NCBI GenBank assembly: GCA_023395255.1 | Contig: JAEWZN010000011.1 | Span: 1-64,000 of the forward strand | From: Deferribacteres bacterium | GTDB taxonomy: Bacteria > Chrysiogenota > Deferribacteres > Deferribacterales > Geovibrionaceae | Reading direction: 5' to 3' | DNA length: 64,000 nt | In this document: piece by piece, positions 8,294 through 18,377 of the stretch | Layout: each line of letters opens with the position of its first letter | Position numbering within the stretch: position 1 is the stretch's first letter | Notes under the pieces: model-generated | Database searches by the model: none | What the model saw: the letters and a program-made list of their open reading frames with translations, nothing else | Told to the model about the DNA's origin: nothing | Program-made: the position numbers and the translations under genes

Positions 8294-10765
8294 TTACTTA
8301 AGATTTCCCTCAAAAGGAAAAAACAGTATGAACCTGCTCCCCGTACCCTGCCTGCTCTCCGCCTCAATCTTGCCGCCGTGCTCTGAGACTATGTTGTGAG
8401 TGATAGCAAGTCCCAGACCAGTACCTTCCGCCTTTGTGGTGTAGAAGGGTTCAAAGATATTGGGCAGATCCTCCGGGCTTATACCCATGCCGGTATCGCT
8501 GAATATAAGCTCTATGCCGCCTTCGGCGCGCTTGGCAGATATGTGTAGGCTGCCGCCGTTCTTCATAGCATCCAGAGCATTTGTAAGCAGGTTCAGGAAT
8601 GCCTGTTTAATTTTGTCTGGGTCAAGGCTTATCATGGGCAGTTCAGGCTCCACATCTGTTTCCAGAACAATCCTCTGTCTCTCACACTGCTTTTTAACAA
8701 AGAAGAGCGTGTCCGAAAGTATGTCTGCTATGTTTGCCATGCGCAGCTTGGGCGGAACAGCAGATGCAAAATTCAGAAGTCCGTCCACAAGCCCCTCAAG
8801 CCTTTCAATCTCTTTCAGTGAACGCTGTATAAGCTGCCTGTCAGCATCGTTTTTCAGGAGCCTGTCATGCAGGTCATCCAGCATGAGGCTTATCCCTGTG
8901 AGCGGGTTGCGTATCTCATGCGCCAGCCCGGCGGAAAGCCTGCCCATTGAGGCGAACCTGTCCATTCTGGCCATCTGTTTGCGCAGCCCCACCCTTTCTG
9001 TGAGATCCTCCACGGTGATTATGTTTCCGTCCGCATGCTCCATCACCATGGGCAGACCGGCTATCCTCAGGTGCATGTTCCGTCCGCCGTCCTCTGAGTC
9101 AATATAGCGGCTCCAGCGTTTTGTGCGCCCCTCTGACTGAAATTCCTTTATTACACTTATTACCTCCGGCTTATGCTCCAGCGCATCTTCCAGAAGCCCC
9201 CCCTCAGCCGTCTTTGCCAGCCGGAGAATGTTCATGGCGGGTTTGTTTATGAATGTTATGCGATTATCCTTATCAAGGGTGAGGATGCCTGTTTCTATAT
9301 TTTCAAACACTGTGGTTTTGAAGTTCTGCTCAAGGATAACAGCCTCTCTGGATGCCTCAAGCTTCTGCATGGACTCCATAAGGCTCACACGCCTGTTCTC
9401 AAGCTCACGCGCCATGTCGTTGAATGATCTGGTGAGCTGAGCCACCTCATCGCCGCCGGAAACATCCACATTAGGCACTGCGCCGTCTCTGGTGACGCTT
9501 TTTATGGCCAGATTCAGCCTCTCGATTGGGTTGGTTATACTCCACGAAAGCCTGTAAGCCACGGCAAGAACCGCCACCGCCATAATGGAAATAAATATTG
9601 CCATGCTGCTGACAAACTTATCAAGCTCGCCCCTTATCACATCGGAAATCTTAACAGCAGGCATATGAAACCGGCTTATCTCAGCGCCTATAGTCACCCC
9701 GCCGAACACTCCGTGCGCTGAGTACACCCCGGAGGAATAGCGTATGGGAGCGTAAGCCATAATCTTCCTTGAGCCGCCCACATTGGTTACGTCCACCACC
9801 CCTTTGCCCCCTTTCAGGACATCTGCGGCAGCAGCCGGGTAGTTTTCATGTATGAAGCCGGTCTTAAACAGATTAAAAGGAATATCCCCGGCCTGAAGCC
9901 TCGCAGCGTTATACTCCCCCCTTGTCCCAGTCAGTGTGCCGTCGGAGTTGTAGCCGCGTATGTCCCACTGCTTGGGATGAGTTATTATCCACCCTTCATC
10001 ATCAAACATGAAAGAGTAGTCGGCACTTTCATAGGATGCCTTCCTGCTGCTGTCCTTTCCGTCCGGTGAAATATGACGTGTAAACTCCATAAGGTGCATG
10101 TGATCCAGAGAAATAACAGCCACGCCCTTTAAGCTGCCGCTTTCATCATAAACTGCTCTGGCAAAACGGATAACTCCCTTATACTGGGTATCGGCTCCGT
10201 TTTTTTCAACTTCGTTTTTATGGATAAACCAACCGCTTACCCTCGAAACGTAAACCTCTCCGTCCGGAAGCTCAAGGGTACGGGCAAAATAGTCTTCGGA
10301 CTTGTATGTGGTTCCTCCGGGTGCGGCAACGTTTCTGCTGTCATGGGCGGGAACACCGTCAATAAGCCTGATCATCTCCGTGCCGTCCGGGCCTATGAAT
10401 GCAAGCTCGCTGTAAAGAGGGAGATCATGCAGCTTTTCACTGCCGTTGTCCCAGATGCGCACCGTGCCTCTGTGCCTGTCGTAGAAGTCCCTGTACTCGG
10501 CTTCTTTCGGTTCCAGCAGCACAAAGCTGTTCAGGTCGTTCTCCACGCTTCTTAAAAAGATTGATACTGTGTCTGCGACTGTCTGCGCGCTGAGAACAAG
10601 GGAGCGTGTTGCCTGCGCCTCCAGTGCGGAGGAAGCGCTTTTCCGCAGATACTGCTCAACTGCGCTGAGGTTCCGCGCGGCATAAAAGCCCAGAACCCCC
10701 AGAGGAAACAGAGACAGTGCCAGAAAGGCTATAAGAACTTTTTTGTGAAGGCTGTAAAATTTCAT
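8294..10765 (-). CDS. Membrane sensor histidine kinase (Cache-HAMP-PAS-HisKA-HATPase)
   Basis: About 823 residues from the ATG at 10765 (MKFYSLHKKVLIAF); a longer reading from a TTG at 10807 adds 14 residues and cannot be excluded because neither start has a clear ribosome site. There is a transmembrane helix near the N-terminus, a large periplasmic region of about 370 residues that looks like a double-Cache ligand domain, and a second helix (MAIFISIMAVAVLAVAY). A HAMP linker, a short PAS domain, a HisKA domain with the H-box GLAHEIRNPLTGISL, and an HATPase with DTGMGI and GTGLGLAI follow. The partner regulator is next on the same strand. Dicarboxylate sensing is inferred from the controlled carriers; Cache domains often bind such ligands. 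Confidence 0.9.
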   Translation of the reverse strand: MKFYSLHKKVLIAFLALSLFPLGVLGFYAARNLSAVEQYLRKSASSALEAQATRSLVLSAQTVADTVSIFLRSVENDLNSFVLLEPKEAEYRDFYDRHRGTVRIWDNGSEKLHDLPLYSELAFIGPDGTEMIRLIDGVPAHDSRNVAAPGGTTYKSEDYFARTLELPDGEVYVSRVSGWFIHKNEVEKNGADTQYKGVIRFARAVYDESGSLKGVAVISLDHMHLMEFTRHISPDGKDSSRKASYESADYSFMFDDEGWIITHPKQWDIRGYNSDGTLTGTRGEYNAARLQAGDIPFNLFKTGFIHENYPAAAADVLKGGKGVVDVTNVGGSRKIMAYAPIRYSSGVYSAHGVFGGVTIGAEISRFHMPAVKISDVIRGELDKFVSSMAIFISIMAVAVLAVAYRLSWSITNPIERLNLAIKSVTRDGAVPNVDVSGGDEVAQLTRSFNDMARELENRRVSLMESMQKLEASREAVILEQNFKTTVFENIETGILTLDKDNRITFINKPAMNILRLAKTAEGGLLEDALEHKPEVISVIKEFQSEGRTKRWSRYIDSEDGGRNMHLRIAGLPMVMEHADGNIITVEDLTERVGLRKQMARMDRFASMGRLSAGLAHEIRNPLTGISLMLDDLHDRLLKNDADRQLIQRSLKEIERLEGLVDGLLNFASAVPPKLRMANIADILSDTLFFVKKQCERQRIVLETDVEPELPMISLDPDKIKQAFLNLLTNALDAMKNGGSLHISAKRAEGGIELIFSDTGMGISPEDLPNIFEPFYTTKAEGTGLGLAITHNIVSEHGGKIEAESRQGTGSRFILFFPFEGNLK

Positions 10766-10807
10766 GGATAACAGAATATAACTTACAAAAGGGAAAATAA
10801 ACCCCAA

Positions 10808-12409
<1,602 letters not shown>

Positions 12410-12421
12410 CACAAAGATCTG

Positions 12422-12448
12422 CGGGGAGGCCTTCTAAGGGCTTCCCCG
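12422..12448 (+). terminator. Hairpin after gdhA
   Basis: CGGGGAGGCC and GGGCTTCCCCG pair (one G-T) around a short loop, 12 bp past the gdhA stop. Only TTTTAAAG follows and the ribosome site of the next gene is close, so it may attenuate rather than fully terminate. Confidence 0.5.
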
Positions 12449-12467
12449 AACCTTTTAAAGGGAGCGG

Positions 12468-15044
12468 ATGAACGCAAAGCAGGAAAGGGTTAAGACCGGC
12501 CTGAGCGGGCTGGATTCCGTTATAGACTGCCTCCGCATGGGGGACAATGTGGTGTGGAATGTTCCGTCCTTTGCGGAGTATGCGGCATTCGTGCGCCCTT
12601 TTGCGCGTCAGGCCGTTGCAGACGGCAGAAAGCTCTGCTATATCCGCTTTGCAGACCACCCTCCACTGGTTGAGGATGATGAGGCGGAGGTTTTCAGCCT
12701 TGAGGCGGACACAGGCTTCGGCCAGTTCGCGGAGCATGCCCACCGCATAGTAAAGGATCAGGGCAAGGGTGTTTTTTACATCTTCGACTGCCTGTCTTAC
12801 CTGCTGTCATCATGGGCTTCTGACAACTCTGTCGCAAACTTCTTCCGCATAATCTGCCCTTTTCTTTACAAGCTTGACACCGTGGCATTCTTTGCTGTCT
12901 ATAAAAACCATCATTCATCGGAAACCATCAACCGCATACGTGAAACCACGCAGGTTATGATGGAGATCTACAATGACGGAGCAAACCTTTATGCCCACCC
13001 GCAGAAGGTGTTTGAGCGCACCAGCCCAACTATGTTCCTGCCGCACAGGTTTGAGAGTGCGGAGAACTTCACTCCGGTAAAAAACAGCCTTGAAGCCACC
13101 AGCCTTTTCCGCACACTATGCACCGCGCCCGGAGCGGGAATAAGGCGTGCGATGGATGCATGGGACAGAGTGTTCATAAGGGCTGAGGCAATTCTTGGCA
13201 CAAACAAGGAAACAGAGAAAAACGCAATGAAGGAGAAGCTGGTCAGCATGCTGATGGGCAGGGATCAGCGGATAATATACCTCGTAAACCGCCATTTCAG
13301 CCTCGCTGACATGCTCGAAATAAAAAACCGCATGATAGGCACAGGATTCATAGGGGGCAAGGCGGCAGGCTTCCTGCTGGCCCGCAGGATTCTGGAAAAA
13401 AAGCGCGGCAGACCCTTTGAAAAGTATATGGAACCGCATGACTCGTTCTTCATCGGCTCTGATGTCTTCCATTCATTCATAGTGCACAACGGCTGGTGGG
13501 ATCTCTTCATGGAGCAGAAAACGCCCGAAGGCTATTTCAGAGCCGGAAGAAGGCTCGAAAAGCTTTTCCCTCAGGGGAAACTGCCGCCTGAAATCAAATC
13601 AAGAATCAGGGAAATGCTGGACTACTTCGGGCAGTACCCCATTGTTGTCCGTTCAAGCAGCCTTCTTGAGGACGGCTACGGCAACGCCTTTGCAGGCAAA
13701 TACGAAAGCTTCTTCTGCTCCGTCATGGGCTCGCCGGAGGAAAGGTATGAGGACTTTTTCCGCTGCATGAAGCTGATATACGCCAGCGCCATGAGCAGGG
13801 ACGCTCTGGAATACAGGCGCAACAGAGGCCTTGAGGATGCGGATGAGCAGATGTCGCTCCTTGTGCAGAGAGTTTCCGGCAGCTATCAGGATCACTATTA
13901 CTATCCGCATGCGGCAGGCGTGGGTCTCTCCTACAACACCTATGTGTGGAACAGAAACATAGACCCCGAAGCGGGTATGCTCCGTATAGTCATGGGGCTG
14001 GGAACAAGGGCTGTGAACCGGGTGGAAGGAGATTACCCCAGAATAGTTTCCCTATCCGACCCGGAGATGATCCCCCTCTCGGACATACACAACAAAATGC
14101 GCTACTCACAGAGGGATCTGGACGTTCTGGATGTTCAGAAGGACGGCAAACACTGTGTGTCGCTTATGCAGATAACAAAGGGGGAGCTCAACTTCGACCT
14201 GAATGAGTTTGCCCTCCGCGATTTCGAGACGGAACGCAGGCTGGAGGAGCGCGGCAGGCTTAAGCAGCATATATGGATTCTCACCTTCCAGAAGCTTCTG
14301 CGCGGCTCATTCCCGGAAGTGATGAAAAAAATGATGAATTGCCTTGAAGCGGAATATAAGAATCCGGTGGAGATAGAATTTACCCTAAACTTCACAGAAA
14401 ACTCGGAATACGTGATAAACCTTCTCCAGTGCCGTCCTGTTCAGAAAAGCACCCGGAACGGAGCGGCGCACAAGCTCGTCGATACTCAGCACAACAGGAT
14501 TCTCCTTGAATCAAACGGCCACTTCATGGGCGGAAACGTTCATATATCCGTCCACTGGCTGGTGTTTGTGGATGCTGAGAAATACTCAGCCCTCAGCCTG
14601 ACCGAAAAATACGATACTGCAAAAGCCATATCGATGATAAACAAAAGCGTCCGCGCTCTGGGCAAAAACGCTGTCCTCTTCGGCCCCGGCAGATGGGGGA
14701 CAAGCACACCCTCCCTCGGCGTACCCATTGTTTTTGCGGATATAAACAGCTTCGCCGCAATATGCGAAATGGAGTATGATGCCGGCGGGCTTTACCCTGA
14801 GCTCTCCTTCGGCTCGCACTTTTTTCAGGATCTCGTGGAAAACGGCACATTTTACATGGCACTTTTCACGGAAAAAAATGAGAGCATGATAAATTTTGCT
14901 GAGATCGGACGCTTTAAGGAAATATCCGGCACAATTGTCGAGGCTGAACCGCATATTGCTGATGTTATTAAAATTTACGATACTGACGGAAGAGCCTTCC
15001 TCAACTCTGACATAGAAACCCAGAAAGCGGTCATTCTCGCCTGA
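12468..15044 (+). CDS. KaiC-like domain fused to a PEP-synthase/PPDK nucleotide-binding domain
   Basis: An 858-residue protein of unknown specific role. Residues 1 to about 190 resemble a RecA/KaiC fold (KTGLSGLDSVIDCLRMGDNV at the start, hydrophobic strand YIFDCLSYLLSSW), but the expected Walker A glycine-lysine loop is absent. From about 290 comes the PPDK/PEP-synthase ATP-grasp domain: FIGGKAAGFLLARRIL (293), PIVVRSSSLLED (about 390) with downstream NAFAGKYESFF, and its closing LLQCRP. The C-terminal region contains FGPGRWGT (about 737). I find no GG-x-SHAA phosphohistidine site and no PEP-binding barrel, so it cannot be a complete PEP synthase. The GGGAG ribosome site supports the ATG at 12468. 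Such proteins are usually named PEP/pyruvate-binding domain proteins. It may be cotranscribed with gdhA. Confidence 0.8.
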   Translation: MNAKQERVKTGLSGLDSVIDCLRMGDNVVWNVPSFAEYAAFVRPFARQAVADGRKLCYIRFADHPPLVEDDEAEVFSLEADTGFGQFAEHAHRIVKDQGKGVFYIFDCLSYLLSSWASDNSVANFFRIICPFLYKLDTVAFFAVYKNHHSSETINRIRETTQVMMEIYNDGANLYAHPQKVFERTSPTMFLPHRFESAENFTPVKNSLEATSLFRTLCTAPGAGIRRAMDAWDRVFIRAEAILGTNKETEKNAMKEKLVSMLMGRDQRIIYLVNRHFSLADMLEIKNRMIGTGFIGGKAAGFLLARRILEKKRGRPFEKYMEPHDSFFIGSDVFHSFIVHNGWWDLFMEQKTPEGYFRAGRRLEKLFPQGKLPPEIKSRIREMLDYFGQYPIVVRSSSLLEDGYGNAFAGKYESFFCSVMGSPEERYEDFFRCMKLIYASAMSRDALEYRRNRGLEDADEQMSLLVQRVSGSYQDHYYYPHAAGVGLSYNTYVWNRNIDPEAGMLRIVMGLGTRAVNRVEGDYPRIVSLSDPEMIPLSDIHNKMRYSQRDLDVLDVQKDGKHCVSLMQITKGELNFDLNEFALRDFETERRLEERGRLKQHIWILTFQKLLRGSFPEVMKKMMNCLEAEYKNPVEIEFTLNFTENSEYVINLLQCRPVQKSTRNGAAHKLVDTQHNRILLESNGHFMGGNVHISVHWLVFVDAEKYSALSLTEKYDTAKAISMINKSVRALGKNAVLFGPGRWGTSTPSLGVPIVFADINSFAAICEMEYDAGGLYPELSFGSHFFQDLVENGTFYMALFTEKNESMINFAEIGRFKEISGTIVEAEPHIADVIKIYDTDGRAFLNSDIETQKAVILA

Positions 15045-15138
15045 ACCATCTCCCTCCGCTCACTTTGCACTTCTTAACAATCGCCCATAAAGAAATGTGC
15101 CATATTATTGTTTAGCAAGCAAAGGGAAGGTGGAACTT

Positions 15139-15606
15139 ATGGAGCGCAAACTGTTTCTGCATCTGTTTTTGAACATTTCAAAGCTTCTGGAAGACCGGAT
15201 TCGTGAAGACCTTGATCCCATGGGCATATTCCACGGGCAGGGTAAAGTCCTCGCCGAGTTATACAAAAATGACGGCATGACCCAGATAAGCATAGCCAAA
15301 ACCCTCGGCATATCACCTGCGACCGTCACCAATATGGTGAAAAGAATGGAAGCGGGCGGTCTGGTAAAACGCTACAGTGACAAACACGACGACAGAGTTA
15401 TCCGCGTTCACCTCACCAAAGAGGGGAACAGGTCTGCGGAGAAAGTTATTGAAGTCTGGGAAAATATAGACGGCTACATCAGAACTCTGATGCCTGAAAC
15501 AGACCTTGAGCCACTTCACAAGGTGCTGGATAAATTAAGATTCGGTCTCGGCGGAACAGACGAAGGGTGTGAATCGGACTGCAGGGAATCTGTTTTACAG
15601 TCCTGA
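15139..15606 (+). CDS. MarR-family transcriptional regulator
   Basis: A 155-residue winged-helix regulator. The start at 15139 (MERKLFLHLF) follows an AAGG ribosome site; a longer reading from 15097 is unlikely. The DNA-binding core is visible as MTQISIAKTLGISPATVTNMVKRMEAGGLVKRYSDKHDDR, with recognition helix and wing (DDRVIRVHLTKEG). MarR proteins typically repress nearby genes and release DNA on binding small aromatic or oxidative ligands. No obvious target is adjacent: upstream is the PEP-binding fusion (95 bp away) and downstream is a 526-bp repeat-containing spacer. Target and ligand are unknown. Confidence 0.88.
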   Translation: MERKLFLHLFLNISKLLEDRIREDLDPMGIFHGQGKVLAELYKNDGMTQISIAKTLGISPATVTNMVKRMEAGGLVKRYSDKHDDRVIRVHLTKEGNRSAEKVIEVWENIDGYIRTLMPETDLEPLHKVLDKLRFGLGGTDEGCESDCRESVLQS

Positions 15607-15618
15607 TTTAACAGCAAA

Positions 15619-15703
15619 AATCCGCGTGTCGGATTGATGCACACGCTCACGGGCGGATGAACCGCCCTTCGCTACGCACGGCGCAGTTCCATCCATGGAA
15701 CTG
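15619..15703 (+). repeat. Three-hairpin dispersed element, copy 1
   Basis: Hairpin 1 is AATCCG/CGGATT (15619-15635), linker ACACGCTCACG follows, hairpin 2 is GGGCGG/CCGCCC (15651-15667), linker TTCGCTACGCACGGCG follows, and hairpin 3 is CAGTTCCAT/ATGGAACTG (15684-15703). It starts 13 bp past the MarR stop, so hairpin 1 may also end transcription. The rest of the spacer to 16132 holds only degraded repeat-like sequence such as GGTGAAGCAATCT and no gene. Confidence 0.85.
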
Positions 15704-16132
15704 TTTTGCGTCAATTGCGAACCCTGCAAGGGTGAAGCAATCTCTCAGTATATCAGAGACTGCCGCGTAAGCGGGGTAATGCGGAGAAGCTCATAAATAC
15801 CATACCCATACAAGCTTCGATAACCATAAAAATATATGATACCTGTCATCACAAATATAACAGAAAAGTGATTGCAGCAAAAATACACTACAGATAAGCA
15901 TCTGCATCAAAAGCTTTTTCTTCGTTCAGTCTTTCTATGAATGCAACTCTCATGATTATCTCAAATCTTTTCTCTCAGCCTTCTCCACGCTTTGTTATCT
16001 GTTGCCTGAAAGCAACAAGTGTGTTAATGTGCGATATACATATAAATAGTGATGCATACTCACTATAAACATGTACATAGTTACATAAAACAAACAAAAC
16101 AGGCTGATGCCGTAAATTTGAGAAGGGGTAAA

Positions 16133-17254
16133 ATGTTTATTAAAGCTGACCTGAGCAGAGTATTTGACGGAGTTCCGGTTGCTGTTCATTCCATTAATCC
16201 CGAAGGTGTGTTTGAATACGCAAATACCAGTTGGCTTAACCTTTTCGGTTATCTCGAATCTGAAGTTCTGGGAAAACACCTGACCGATTTTATTCACCCG
16301 GACTACAGAGCAAAGGCGGAAAACAAATTCCGCGAATTTACCGAAAAAGGCGAGCTTGAAATGCTTCACATGAAATTCATAAGGAAAGACGGAAGCGAGA
16401 TCAAAACTTCCATACACTCCTTCGCCGTGTACGGAAGCAGCGGCACATTCATGCGCTCATACGCTTTTGTTGAGCCTTATAATATCAAGCCTGAATACAC
16501 AAACTCATGCCCTATGCCCACCCCTGCGGATGTGAAAAATGAGTTTGTAAACGAACTTCTGGCAGCAATATCCCACCACTGGCGCCAGCCGCTCAACGCT
16601 CTGGGGCTGAATATACAGAACCTTTCGGAGTCTTTCACCTCCTCAGAGCACGAGGAAATGTTCAAAGAGTTTGAAAACATCAGCATGTCCATTATTCTGG
16701 AAATGTCAGAAACCATAGACACATTTAAAGACTTCTTCCGTGTGCAGGAGGACGGCTGGTTCAGCATATCAAAAGCTGTGGGGCAGACTCTGAGCATGTA
16801 TGACTCGCTCCTGAAAGAATCCGGTGTTGCGGTATGCGTAACCTGCAACTGCGAAGAAGGGCAGACAGTCTTCACACCGGAGCACAGGCCTGTCTGCTCC
16901 GGTTTATGCAAGCTGGCATCAGGCAGCGAGATAAACTTTAAACAGGTGATGATGCATCTGCTGAGCAATGCTGTAAACGCTATAAAACGCTCAGGACAGA
17001 TTCACGGAAAAATACACATCAATATTACAAACTTTAAAGCCGGAAAAACAGTCGAGGTCGTAAACAACGGCGGCGGCATAAGCAAGGAGATAATGGAGCG
17101 GATATTCGAGCCTTATTTCACCACCTCGGAGGTGGGACAGAACAAGGGGCTGGGGCTTTACCTCGCCAAGACTCTTGTGGAAAAATCCCTCGGCGGAACA
17201 CTGAAATGCACTGCCGAAAAAAGCACAACGACCTTCACAGTCGCAATAAAATAG
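16133..17254 (+). CDS. Soluble PAS-domain sensor histidine kinase (orphan)
   Basis: From the ATG at 16133, preceded by AGAAGGGG, the protein has 373 residues and no membrane segment. A PAS domain occupies about residues 5-115 (VPVAVHSINPEGVFEYANTS, then NLFGYLESEVLGKHLTDFIH). The dimerisation/phosphoacceptor helix has the unusual H-box AAISHHWRQPLNALGLN, the HWRQPLN class of HisKA. The HATPase domain shows QVMMHLLSNAVNAIKRS (N-box), VVNNGGGISKE (G1) and GQNKGLGLYLAKTLVEKSLGG (G2). No response regulator is adjacent. A cysteine cluster (CVTCNCEEG near 237, then CSGLC) lies in the ATPase region; its meaning is unclear. The partner is unknown. Confidence 0.88.
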   Translation: MFIKADLSRVFDGVPVAVHSINPEGVFEYANTSWLNLFGYLESEVLGKHLTDFIHPDYRAKAENKFREFTEKGELEMLHMKFIRKDGSEIKTSIHSFAVYGSSGTFMRSYAFVEPYNIKPEYTNSCPMPTPADVKNEFVNELLAAISHHWRQPLNALGLNIQNLSESFTSSEHEEMFKEFENISMSIILEMSETIDTFKDFFRVQEDGWFSISKAVGQTLSMYDSLLKESGVAVCVTCNCEEGQTVFTPEHRPVCSGLCKLASGSEINFKQVMMHLLSNAVNAIKRSGQIHGKIHINITNFKAGKTVEVVNNGGGISKEIMERIFEPYFTTSEVGQNKGLGLYLAKTLVEKSLGGTLKCTAEKSTTTFTVAIK

Positions 17255-18370
17255 CTACTCCAGCCGCCGTCTGAAAAGCGCACCTGCCAGTGTAAGGTTC
17301 AGGGCGGCTATATACACAAGGGGCAGAGCATTTGCAAAAACATTCGCCGCGCTCATATCTTTCAGATAAACCCCTTTAAGCACAATAAGAAAATGCTTAA
17401 GGGGATTTATCTGCATTACAGCCTGAAGCCATGAGGGCATGTTTTCGAAAGGAGCGGCAAAGCCAGAAAGAGCCACAGCGGGAACCATGAACACAAATGC
17501 GCCGAGTATCGCCTGCTGCTGGGTCTTTGCCAGTGATGATATAAAAAGACCTATCCCCGTAACCGAAAGCGCAAATACAAACAGCGCAGCATAAAGCATC
17601 AGCACCGAACCTCTGAAAGGAACTCCGAAAACAAAATACGAAAACAGAAGAATAACGCTCCCCTGAGTCATCCCCACCGCCATAGGGGGAACTGTTTTGC
17701 CTATAAGGATCTCCCATGGCATAAGCGGAGAGACCAGAAGCTGATCAAACGTCCCCTGTTCCCTCTCTCTGGCAACTGAAAGAGATGTCAGCACGATCGT
17801 TCCCACCATGGTGAGTATTCCCATCAGCGAAGGTACATTAAACCACATATAGATAAGATTTTCATTATAGAAACTCCGCCCGCTCACCACCGCGGGAAGC
17901 GGTTTTCCGCCTGCCTTTTGCCGCAGATCATCTGAGTATGCATTGATCACTGCGCTGATATAGCTCATTACAATCTGCGATGCATTGGATCTCCGTCCGT
18001 CCAGCAGAATCTGAATCTTCCCCTGTTCCCCGGCCTCTATCCTGCGGGAGAAGTCCTGCGGAATGCTGAGAACCGCAATAACATCCTGCTCATCAATTGC
18101 GCTGTCGGTCTGTCCTTGGCTGCTCAGGAAAACCACTCTGCCGAATGTCTCTGAACCTGCAAACCTCTGCACAAGCTCATAGCCGTGCTTTCCGCCGTCC
18201 GAATTGTATATTCCCAGCGCAACATTTTTCACCTCCAGAGTGGCGGCGAATGAGAATATAAAAAGCTGAATAGTCAGCGGAGCAATAAGCACTATGCGGC
18301 TTTTCGGGTCACGCCATATTGCGTGTATCTCTTTTATCATCAGTGCCTTTATTCTGTTCAGCCTGCCCAT
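17255..18370 (-). CDS. ybhR: ABC-2 type export permease (YbhR-like)
   Basis: A 371-residue inner-membrane subunit of an ABC exporter. It has an N-terminal membrane anchor (IVLIAPLTIQLFIFSFAATL), a large extracytoplasmic loop of about 130 residues, then five hydrophobic helices. These include the region TSLSVAREREQGTFDQLLVSPL, whose V-A-R-E-R-E-x-G-T-x-x-x-L-x-V-x-P signature is typical of ABC-2 permeases. It is the last gene of a five-gene minus-strand operon in the order TetR regulator, membrane fusion protein, tandem ATPase and two permeases, the same as E. coli cecR-ybhGFSR. It starts 7 bp after the preceding permease. Substrate is unknown; the E. coli system affects sensitivity to some antibiotics and cations. 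Confidence 0.88.
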   Translation of the reverse strand: MGRLNRIKALMIKEIHAIWRDPKSRIVLIAPLTIQLFIFSFAATLEVKNVALGIYNSDGGKHGYELVQRFAGSETFGRVVFLSSQGQTDSAIDEQDVIAVLSIPQDFSRRIEAGEQGKIQILLDGRRSNASQIVMSYISAVINAYSDDLRQKAGGKPLPAVVSGRSFYNENLIYMWFNVPSLMGILTMVGTIVLTSLSVAREREQGTFDQLLVSPLMPWEILIGKTVPPMAVGMTQGSVILLFSYFVFGVPFRGSVLMLYAALFVFALSVTGIGLFISSLAKTQQQAILGAFVFMVPAVALSGFAAPFENMPSWLQAVMQINPLKHFLIVLKGVYLKDMSAANVFANALPLVYIAALNLTLAGALFRRRLE

Positions 18371-18377
18371 GTCCGCC

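Noticed and set aside
12468..15044. Complete PEP synthase (ppsA)
   Set aside because: No phosphohistidine swivel domain or PEP-binding barrel can be found; the C-terminal third is different.
15710..16132. Possible small RNA or gene in the spacer before the PAS kinase
   Set aside because: Only degraded repeat sequence and AT-rich DNA; no open frame or conserved structure was convincing.
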